This document shows positions 1 through 6,062 of a stretch of DNA of 64,000 nucleotides, in pieces; position 1 is the first letter of the stretch; each line of letters begins with the position of its first letter. Source of the DNA: an uncultured Pelagibacteraceae bacterium (lineage in GTDB: Bacteria > Pseudomonadota > Alphaproteobacteria > Pelagibacterales > Pelagibacteraceae). The notes beneath the pieces are model-generated. The model was not told where the DNA came from, did no database searches, and saw only the letters and a program-made list of their open reading frames with translations. The stretch lies in contig CACMFU010000005.1 of assembly GCA_902613065.1 (NCBI GenBank), positions 1-64,000 of the forward strand, read 5' to 3'. A program made the position numbers and the translations under genes.

Positions 1-413
1 AACAACATTGTAGTCCCGTATCCAGAATTAGCCAAAACAACGTCTGCTCCAAATGCAAAGTTCATTAGCTGCATGAAAAGGATACTAATTCCAAAAGTTG
101 CTAATATTGAAATGAAGAGATCTCTGTCTACAACTTTATTTATAACTAACTTATAAATTGCAATACCAACAAAATACATAATTATGGGAGAAACAATTAC
201 TCCCCAAGCAGGATGAATTCCATATAGATACATAAAATATGCAATGTAACCACCCAATATAACAAGGTCTCCCTGTGCAATGTTAATTATATTCATAACA
301 CCCCATTGGAGTGCCATTCCATAAGCAATCAATGCAAATAATATTCCAAGTAAAAGCCCATCAAGACATGCTTGAATGGTTATCATTGGATATTGGAAGA
401 CTAAAAAATCCAT
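1..413 (-). CDS. livH: Branched-chain amino acid ABC transporter permease LivH (partial, runs off the window)
   Basis: The ATG is at 413 and the frame stays open to the left edge, so only the first about 137 residues are present. The translation begins MDFLVFQYPMITIQ and is rich in membrane-spanning segments. It carries NIINIAQGD, matching the conserved start of LivH-type permeases. LivH forms the inner-membrane channel of the HAAT-family ABC importer together with LivM, LivF/G ATPases and the periplasmic binding protein. The binding protein is the next gene upstream (livJ-like, ending at 476), separated by a terminator hairpin. Substrate could be branched-chain amino acids, amides or urea; the sequence does not decide. 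Confidence 0.85.
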   Translation of the reverse strand, partial: MDFLVFQYPMITIQACLDGLLLGILFALIAYGMALQWGVMNIINIAQGDLVILGGYIAYFMYLYGIHPAWGVIVSPIIMYFVGIAIYKLVINKVVDRDLFISILATFGISILFMQLMNFAFGADVVLANSGYGTTML

Positions 414-440
414 AATTTAATTTTGATTTCTATAAAAAAA

Positions 441-462
441 AGCCCCCTATTTCTAGGGGGCT
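441..462 (-). terminator. Terminator or attenuator hairpin between livJ and livH
   Basis: A perfect 9-bp stem (AGCCCCCTA / TAGGGGGCT) with a 4-nt loop. It is flanked by an A-run on the left (434-440, a U-run for leftward RNA) and a T-run on the right (468-477). It lies 14 nt past the binding-protein stop codon. In the leftward direction it looks like a rho-independent terminator. It would lower expression of the permease relative to the binding protein, as is common in ABC operons. The flanks also allow termination in the opposite direction. Confidence 0.85.
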
Positions 463-475
463 TAGATGTTTTTTT

Positions 476-1714
476 TTATCTTTCAGACCACTTTGGAATT
501 GGGTGAATTAACTCTGCTGAAGCCCATTTTAAAGGCGCAACAACTTTGTTTTCACACTTTCCACCAGCATCACACATTACTTGGAAAAGTACCATTGGCT
601 TGTCAACATTTTGACCACCAGGTGCAAATTTAATATTTCCATAGAATGTTTGCATGTTAGTTGCAGCAAGAGCATCTCTTACTTTTTTCTGATCAAAAGT
701 ATTTGCTCTTTCAAAAGCATCTTTAAATACTAACAATGCAGCTGAGGATTCTGCAGATTGGTAAGGTGGGTCATATCCAAATTCTTTTTGGAAATCTGCC
801 GCATAAGTCATACCATCTTTGAAGAAATCATCTTTGTAAGTTAGAGTTTTATGCCATTGCGAAGCGCATAATGCATATTGAGAATTTTTACCATGTTGCT
901 TTGATAATTTTGCAGCATCACAATGAGTCATTGCCAACATTGGAACATCAACTTTCATTTCTGAAATTTGTCTTATAGCTGTTAAAGCTCCTTTTGTATG
1001 GCCTGAAACAACCAATACATCTGGCTTCATTTGTTTAACTTTAACCAATGTAGCAGCCATATCATTAAGCTCTTTTGGAAGTTTGTCGTCGATTATAATT
1101 TCAGATCCAGTTTCTTTAGCTGCATCTAAAATACCCAATCTTACGTCTTGCGAAAATGCATCTTGCTCAAAAGCTTGTGCAATTCGTACACCTTTACCAC
1201 CATTTAACTCAACAGCTGTTCTTATTGCTACATCTAGATACAAGTTTGCTGGTGCTAATACCGCAAATAGATATTTGTAACCTTTTGTAAATAAAGATCT
1301 AGAAGCACCGTTAGCCTCAACCATTGGTACACCATATTTTTCTGTTACTGGTGCAATCGCTTTTGTCAAACCTGAACTGTATGGCCCAAGCATGAACTCT
1401 ACTTTATCTTGTGAGATTAATCTTTCTGCAAGCTGAGCTGCTCTCTTAGGGTTTGACTCATCATCATAATAAATAATGTCAAACTTATAAGTTTTTCCCC
1501 CAACTTTAACTCCACCCATACTGTTAATTCTATCAACAGCCATATTATAGCCGTTTTGAGTATGAACACCATTAGATGAATACTTACCAGTTAAAGAGAT
1601 TGCAGCACCTAAAATAATCTTATCTCCAACAACTTTTGCAAAAGATACAACAGAAGTTGAAAATAATAATGCTATTGCAGAAACAAATGTAATTAAAATG
1701 TTTTTTATTTTCAT
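476..1714 (-). CDS. Branched-chain amino acid-type ABC transporter substrate-binding protein
   Basis: 412-residue periplasmic binding protein of the Leu/Ile/Val-binding (Peripla_BP_6) family. An N-terminal signal peptide (about residues 1-26, ending near VSFAKVVG) is followed by the family's typical opening (GDKIILGAAISLTGKYSSNG) and a two-lobed binding fold. The start is supported by a strong Shine-Dalgarno AGGGG 5 nt before ATG. It delivers ligand to the LivH/LivM permease encoded next in the same direction. The length fits the family. The ligand is not certain: relatives bind branched-chain amino acids, amides or urea. Confidence 0.88.
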   Translation of the reverse strand: MKIKNILITFVSAIALLFSTSVVSFAKVVGDKIILGAAISLTGKYSSNGVHTQNGYNMAVDRINSMGGVKVGGKTYKFDIIYYDDESNPKRAAQLAERLISQDKVEFMLGPYSSGLTKAIAPVTEKYGVPMVEANGASRSLFTKGYKYLFAVLAPANLYLDVAIRTAVELNGGKGVRIAQAFEQDAFSQDVRLGILDAAKETGSEIIIDDKLPKELNDMAATLVKVKQMKPDVLVVSGHTKGALTAIRQISEMKVDVPMLAMTHCDAAKLSKQHGKNSQYALCASQWHKTLTYKDDFFKDGMTYAADFQKEFGYDPPYQSAESSAALLVFKDAFERANTFDQKKVRDALAATNMQTFYGNIKFAPGGQNVDKPMVLFQVMCDAGGKCENKVVAPLKWASAELIHPIPKWSER

Positions 1715-1801
1715 TTATTCCCCTTTAATTAATTAATTAATAAGATTTAATTAATAACAAAATTTATTTAATTGCAAGTGTGAGTAGTAGCGCAATATAA
1801 C

Positions 1802-2416
1802 CTAGTATTGTTGGGTAAATGCAATAATTATTGCTATAAAAATAATTACACAAGCTGAAATTGTATTAATAATTTTTGGATTTGCCTTAATCCAAATAAT
1901 TAACTTGTTAGCTAAGATAGCATATCCAACTAAAGATAAAAAATCCAATACAACGTAAGTTGTAATTAAAATAATAAATTGAACAATATAATTGGAATTA
2001 AAATCAATAAATTGTGGAAATATAAATGGAAAAAACATCCATGCTTTAGGACTTGTTCCCGCAACTAAAAAACCATCTTTATAAAATGAAAAAAATTTTT
2101 TATCTAAAATATCTTTTGTATTTATATCTTTAGGTCTCGATTTATAAATATCATAAGCGAGATATGTTAAATAGGCGATACCTAACCATTTTAAAGTATT
2201 TAATATTGTTGGATTGTCCGACAAAAAAGATCCAATAACAAATATCACAAGAGTTGCCTGAATTATATTTGCGGTTACATCTCCTAACGCAGTCCAGATA
2301 CATTTTTGAACACCATAATTCATTGAGTAAGAAATAATTACAATTCTAGGTGTGCCTGGAGTTATAAACATAAAAATGATAATCTGTAAAAAAAGGATAA
2401 AATCTAAGGGAAGCAT
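1802..2416 (-). CDS. LysE/RhtB family exporter
   Basis: 204-residue integral membrane protein with about six hydrophobic segments. Near the N-terminus is FITPGTPRIVIISY, matching the conserved proline-glycine motif of LysE/RhtB amino acid exporters, and a GXXXX-TALGDVTAN segment follows at about 40-50. Family members export lysine, homoserine, threonine or related compounds; the substrate here is unknown. The start ATG at 2416 has no free Shine-Dalgarno. The nearest AGGA lies inside a 10-bp hairpin just upstream (2423-2469), suggesting translational control. Transcribed alone, divergent from the DUF2805 gene. Confidence 0.85.
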   Translation of the reverse strand: MLPLDFILFLQIIIFMFITPGTPRIVIISYSMNYGVQKCIWTALGDVTANIIQATLVIFVIGSFLSDNPTILNTLKWLGIAYLTYLAYDIYKSRPKDINTKDILDKKFFSFYKDGFLVAGTSPKAWMFFPFIFPQFIDFNSNYIVQFIILITTYVVLDFLSLVGYAILANKLIIWIKANPKIINTISACVIIFIAIIIAFTQQY

Positions 2417-2422
2417 TTCAAG

Positions 2423-2469
2423 GATAGTCCTAAAAAACCGGGAGCTAAAGATGGCTAGATAGGACTATC
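2423..2469 (-). promoter_or_regulatory. Hairpin leader before lysE-family gene
   Basis: Perfect 10-bp inverted repeat GATAGTCCTA (2423-2432) / TAGGACTATC (2460-2469) with a 27-nt loop, ending 6 nt before the exporter start codon. In the leftward RNA the right-hand arm contains UAGGA, the only Shine-Dalgarno-like sequence near the AUG, so it would be buried in the stem. It could be a cis-regulatory RNA for the exporter or a DNA operator in the divergent spacer. I do not recognise it as a known riboswitch class. Confidence 0.55.
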
Positions 2470-2536
2470 TAAAAATGATAATATCATAAGGATACTGATT
2501 TGCATTAAAATAATATTTAAAATTTATTGAATTTTC

Positions 2537-2833
2537 ATGAAAAAAAGTCACAGACCTACAACCAGAGTAAAGAATCCTGAGCCTCCTTTGGAGAGTCCAG
2601 ATTGGGTTATATGGGCAGCATGGGCAGATCGGATCACTTTTGAAGAAATTGAAAAAAAAACTGGTAAAACAGAAAGTGAGGTTATTAAAATAATGAGAAG
2701 ATCCTTAAAGCCATCGTCATTTAGACTTTGGAGAAAAAGAGCAAACTCACAAAGCATAAAACACAGAAAAAAATTTGAATACTCAAGAAAATTGATCAAA
2801 TCAAAAATCAATAAAAACGATTACTTGCTCTAG
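2537..2833 (+). CDS. DUF2805 / TIGR03643 family protein
   Basis: 98-residue basic protein. It has the family's recognisable core: a WAAWADRITFEEIEKKTG segment (about residues 27-44), then EVIKIMRRSLKPSSFRLWRKR (about 48-68) and a lysine-rich tail. The arrangement resembles a small helix-turn-helix followed by a basic arm, so nucleic-acid binding is possible, but the function is not established. The family is widespread in marine bacteria. It is followed 32 nt later by a glutaredoxin gene in the same direction. Confidence 0.8.
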   Translation: MKKSHRPTTRVKNPEPPLESPDWVIWAAWADRITFEEIEKKTGKTESEVIKIMRRSLKPSSFRLWRKRANSQSIKHRKKFEYSRKLIKSKINKNDYLL

Positions 2834-2865
2834 TAATTTTTTAAACTTTGTCTATATATAAATAA

Positions 2866-3120
2866 ATGAAAAATATTACTGTTTATTCTGGACCTATGTG
2901 CAATTTTTGTGACGCAGCAAAAAGATTATTATCTAGAAATAATTTAGAATTTAAGGAAATCGATGTTTCGACAGGTCCTGGAATAAGAGATGAAATGATA
3001 AAAAAAGCAAATGGTAAAAGAACAATCCCTCAAATCTTTTTTAATGAGGAACATATTGGCGGTTATCAAGAACTTAGAGCTTTAGAAGTATCAGGAAATC
3101 TTTTTTCTTCTTTAAAATAA
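2866..3120 (+). CDS. grxC: Glutaredoxin 3
   Basis: 84-residue thioredoxin-fold protein. The active site is C12-N-F-C15; the usual Grx3 motif is CPYC, so the CNFC variant is slightly unusual. The cis-proline segment RTIPQIFFN and the glutathione-binding HIGGYQEL loop are both present. It reduces protein disulfides and glutathionylated proteins using glutathione. The length fits the dithiol glutaredoxin family. It lies 32 nt after the DUF2805 gene and probably shares its transcript. The convergent secreted-protein gene begins 16 nt beyond its stop. Confidence 0.9.
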   Translation: MKNITVYSGPMCNFCDAAKRLLSRNNLEFKEIDVSTGPGIRDEMIKKANGKRTIPQIFFNEEHIGGYQELRALEVSGNLFSSLK

Positions 3121-3136
3121 TAAGGAATAAAATTAA

Positions 3137-3910
3137 TTATTCAATTGTTGCAGTAAAAACTGGTTCCTCAGCCCAAATATTACATACTGTTCCTGTTACA
3201 TCACTTGCAGATAGTGCTTCGGCAGTTCCAAATTTCATAGTTACTTTTGGAGATTTTGTAGTAACTGTATATGGTTTTGTGAGCGCATAAATTAAAACAT
3301 GTTCAGTATCATTTGAGTCTAAATCTGATTTCATTGCTTCACAATATGTGCAACTACTTCCAGAAGTCGTAGTTCCAGTTGAAGAACAATCGGTTGCTGC
3401 ACAAGTTGTTACATTATTTGTACCATGATTCATTAAATATACTCTTGTCTCAGCAGATGCTGAACCTGTTCCCTCATCAACGGCTCTTTTATGTGTGTAT
3501 TTATCCGTGTCTTCGTCAGTTGCATATTGCGCATCTGCATTTGCAACTGTTCTGCAAACATCTCCATCATCAGTCTTTAACATTTCACCTGCAGTATCAG
3601 ATGTTTTGACTGTAAATTTTCTATCTATTGTGACTTGCATATGAGTGTATGTTACTCCTAATGGAAGCAATGCAGGATTTCCAAATGAACCAGCAACTGC
3701 ACCGGCATTTACGGAAGCAACGTCAACTTCTTTACTACCAGTTCCAATAACAACTTCTCCTAAACAAGTAGTACCTGAACCTTTTCCAGTACATAATGCA
3801 ACCTTTTTCATTGTAACTTTATATACTGCAGCTTTTCCTAGTGCTGCGTACACATTTGTTGTTAATGAAAAAAGTAAAATTGTTGTAAATATCAATCTAA
3901 ATATTATCAT
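3137..3910 (-). CDS. Secreted protein of unknown function, partner of the beta-barrel gene
   Basis: 257 residues, not recognised. A clear signal peptide (about 1-22, cleavage near NVYA-ALG) is followed by a Thr/Ser/Gly/Asp-rich chain with about ten cysteines, including a CTYCEA motif near residue 185. The composition suits a periplasmic or exported domain stabilised by disulfides. Its start lies one nucleotide after the stop of the inverse-autotransporter-like barrel gene, so the two are very likely translated together. It could be a cargo, plug or surface partner of that barrel; this is inference. The CT-aromatic-CEA motif recurs in the secreted protein at 40170-41207. Confidence 0.75.
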   Translation of the reverse strand: MIIFRLIFTTILLFSLTTNVYAALGKAAVYKVTMKKVALCTGKGSGTTCLGEVVIGTGSKEVDVASVNAGAVAGSFGNPALLPLGVTYTHMQVTIDRKFTVKTSDTAGEMLKTDDGDVCRTVANADAQYATDEDTDKYTHKRAVDEGTGSASAETRVYLMNHGTNNVTTCAATDCSSTGTTTSGSSCTYCEAMKSDLDSNDTEHVLIYALTKPYTVTTKSPKVTMKFGTAEALSASDVTGTVCNIWAEEPVFTATIE

Positions 3911-3911
3911 A

Positions 3912-4739
3912 TTAATCTGCCCTCACAATATTGGCAGATCCACTGAATTCTACCATAATTTTATTATTTCGTTTTACTTTTGTTAACATTTCGTCAGACA
4001 TATCTTTTTGAGCTCTCCACATATCACTACTAATTCCATCTGAAATGGATGCACTATTTCTTGGTGGATGAACAAACATAATTTTTGCATAATATTCATC
4101 ATCTAATCCCGCTTTATCTTTATCATCAAAAGCAATTTCTAAGTTTATATTAGGTGATAATAACATTTCAGTACCATACATTAACCCTTCAACATCGTCT
4201 CTAGTAACTCCATCCCACGAATATGAATTTATAAATATATCAGCCCAATGAACATATGGTATTTGAGAAGCTAATCTTAAATCATATCCATCTAAAACCT
4301 TTTCACCATCGGCATCATCTAAAGCAAAATAGTTATTAAATGAAAAATCTAATACTGCATTTCTAACTTCTAAACCTATGCTAGATCTTAAATTCCCCTC
4401 ATCATCGTAATCTAAAAAAGCATTTAATCCTGTAAGTGAAAATTTATCATCGCTTAAAAACCTTTTTCCTACTCCAAAATTCAAAACATTTCTATCTTTA
4501 GAATCCTTTTCTGTATTAAATAAAGAAAGTTGAGTAAATGTATTTTTATTGGTCTCCCCATCTAGTTCTCTTACTAACAACAAACTATAATCAGCAGAAT
4601 GATTTTCTCTAAGATCTATACTTAATTCAGTATCTCCATCGCCAGGTATTAAATTTGAAAAATAATCAGATATAGCATTTGCACTTGCAGTCGTAATTAA
4701 AAGGCATGCTAATATGAATGATAGAAATAAATTTTTCAC
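3912..4739 (-). CDS. Inverse autotransporter (intimin/invasin-type) beta-barrel domain protein without passenger
   Basis: 275 residues. After a signal peptide (about 1-21) comes a pattern seen in inverse-autotransporter barrels (IAT_beta): LNFGVGKRF, then LTGLNAFLDYDDEGN-R-S-GLEVRN, later DGYDLRLASQIPY and GTEMLLSPNINLEIAFDD. Near the end is VKRNNKIMVEF, resembling the RNN-I-LEY segment that follows the barrel in intimins and invasins. In those proteins a large Ig-like passenger continues beyond it; here the protein stops about 12 residues later. It is therefore a standalone outer-membrane barrel, coupled by 1-nt spacing to a secreted protein gene. Family assignment is by motif pattern only. 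Confidence 0.7.
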   Translation of the reverse strand: MKNLFLSFILACLLITTASANAISDYFSNLIPGDGDTELSIDLRENHSADYSLLLVRELDGETNKNTFTQLSLFNTEKDSKDRNVLNFGVGKRFLSDDKFSLTGLNAFLDYDDEGNLRSSIGLEVRNAVLDFSFNNYFALDDADGEKVLDGYDLRLASQIPYVHWADIFINSYSWDGVTRDDVEGLMYGTEMLLSPNINLEIAFDDKDKAGLDDEYYAKIMFVHPPRNSASISDGISSDMWRAQKDMSDEMLTKVKRNNKIMVEFSGSANIVRAD

Positions 4740-4785
4740 AATATACTCATATACTATTATTAAATCATTGTAAAATTTGAGAAAT

Positions 4786-5157
4786 TTATTTATTTGGTTT
4801 AAATACTAAACAAATTCCATTATTACAGTATCTTTTTCCTGTTGGTTGAGGTCCATCATCAAATATATGCCCATGATGACCACCACAATTTTTACAATGA
4901 TATTCTGTTCTAGCATATCCAATGTGATGATCACTTTTTGTTTCAAAAACATCAGGTAGAGATTCGTAAAAAGAAGGCCAACCTGACCCACTTTCATATT
5001 TTTTTGAAGAGTCAAAAAGTTTTATATCGCAGTTTGCACAGTGATAAGATCCTTGTCTTTTTTCATTATTTAATTCGCTTGATCCTGGTGGTTCTGTTGC
5101 TTCTTTAAATAAAATATTTTCTTGTTCTAATGTTAAATTTGAGTTTTTTTTCATCAT
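4786..5157 (-). CDS. msrB: Peptide-methionine (R)-S-oxide reductase MsrB
   Basis: 123 residues. The two zinc-binding CxxC pairs are present (C40/C43 and C88/C91). The SGSGWPSF signature and the catalytic cysteine in KRYC (C111) are also present, with a further cysteine at 116. It reduces methionine-R-sulfoxide in oxidised proteins using thioredoxin. There is no N-terminal export signal, so it is cytoplasmic. Its ATG overlaps the upstream deacetylase stop in an ATGA junction, indicating translational coupling. The codon for Met2 is an equally possible start. Confidence 0.93.
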   Translation of the reverse strand: MMKKNSNLTLEQENILFKEATEPPGSSELNNEKRQGSYHCANCDIKLFDSSKKYESGSGWPSFYESLPDVFETKSDHHIGYARTEYHCKNCGGHHGHIFDDGPQPTGKRYCNNGICLVFKPNK

Positions 5158-6047
5158 AAAAACTTAGCACATGTTTTGTGTAAACTGGAGTGCAATTCTA
5201 CTAGTTTGTTAAAATCTTCGTTGTATCCACCTCCTAATACTCCACATATAGGAATTTTATTTGAGAAAAAATTATCAATAACCAATTCATCTCTTTCAAA
5301 TATACCATTATCAGAAATTTTTAGTTTACCTAACCTATCATTATAGTGAATATCAACTCCAGCGATATAGAAAACAAAATCAAACTCCTCTTCATTTAAA
5401 TATTTTAAGTTATTTTTTAAAATATCAATATATTCTCTATCTTCTAAATTTTCCTCTAATTCAATATCTAGATCACTTACTGATTTTTTTGCCGGATAAT
5501 TAGTTTTCGAATGCATGCTGAATGTAAAGACTTGATTATCATTTTTAAATATTTCAGAATTGCCATTACCCTGATGAACATCTAAATCAATAATTAAAAT
5601 TTTATTTGCTAATCCTCTTGAGGTTAAATATTTGGCTGCTACCGCAACATCATTAAAAACACAAAATCCAGCTCCTTCATTAGAAGTTGCATGATGACTA
5701 CCTCCTGCAGTATTACACGCTATGCCATAGTTTAAAGCTAACTTTGTAGCGAGCACAGTTCCTCCGGTTGCAATAAAAGATCTTCTAACTACGCTGTCAA
5801 CTAAAGGAAAACCAATTTTTCTAATCTCGTTTTTATCTAAAGTTTTATTTTTTATTTTATTTATATAGTCTTCTGTATGTGCCTCTTTTAAAGTTTCTAC
5901 TGAGCATGGCTCTGGGATATGGAAATTTTTAACTATTTTATTTTTAATTAACGCTTTAGCTAATTCTCCAAATTTTTTTATAGGAAATTTATTGTCATCA
6001 TTTAATTTAGCTTCATAATCTTTATGATTGACGACAGGTAATTCCAT
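5154..6047 (-). CDS. Histone-deacetylase-family amidohydrolase (AcuC/AphA-like)
   Basis: 297 residues of the arginase/deacetylase superfamily. Visible active-site elements are the paired histidines in GGSHHA (H118/H119), the zinc ligands D156 and H158 in DLDVHQGNG, a third Asp in AGVDIHYND (D232), and the catalytic tyrosine in GGGY (Y275). Bacterial relatives remove acetyl groups from proteins (AcuC, acting on acetyl-CoA synthetase) or from acetylpolyamines; the substrate here is open. The gene begins 15 nt after aceE, whose product makes acetyl-CoA, and overlaps msrB by an ATGA junction. Confidence 0.87.
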   Translation of the reverse strand: MELPVVNHKDYEAKLNDDNKFPIKKFGELAKALIKNKIVKNFHIPEPCSVETLKEAHTEDYINKIKNKTLDKNEIRKIGFPLVDSVVRRSFIATGGTVLATKLALNYGIACNTAGGSHHATSNEGAGFCVFNDVAVAAKYLTSRGLANKILIIDLDVHQGNGNSEIFKNDNQVFTFSMHSKTNYPAKKSVSDLDIELEENLEDREYIDILKNNLKYLNEEEFDFVFYIAGVDIHYNDRLGKLKISDNGIFERDELVIDNFFSNKIPICGVLGGGYNEDFNKLVELHSSLHKTCAKFL

Positions 6048-6062
6048 AAAAATTATTAGGGA

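Noticed and set aside
1720-1755. TTAATTAATTAATTAAT repeats upstream of livJ
   Set aside because: Simple AT repeats expected at this base composition; no paired structure or regulator site evident.
2423-2469. SAM-II/SAM-V riboswitch, suggested by GGAGCTAAAG in the lysE leader region
   Set aside because: The motif is on the + strand and lacks the surrounding pseudoknot sequences; the neighbouring genes are not methionine-related. Kept only as an unnamed hairpin.
3645-3986. 113-codon open frame on the + strand across the junction of two leftward genes
   Set aside because: Overlaps two coupled leftward genes with good signal peptides; no independent support.
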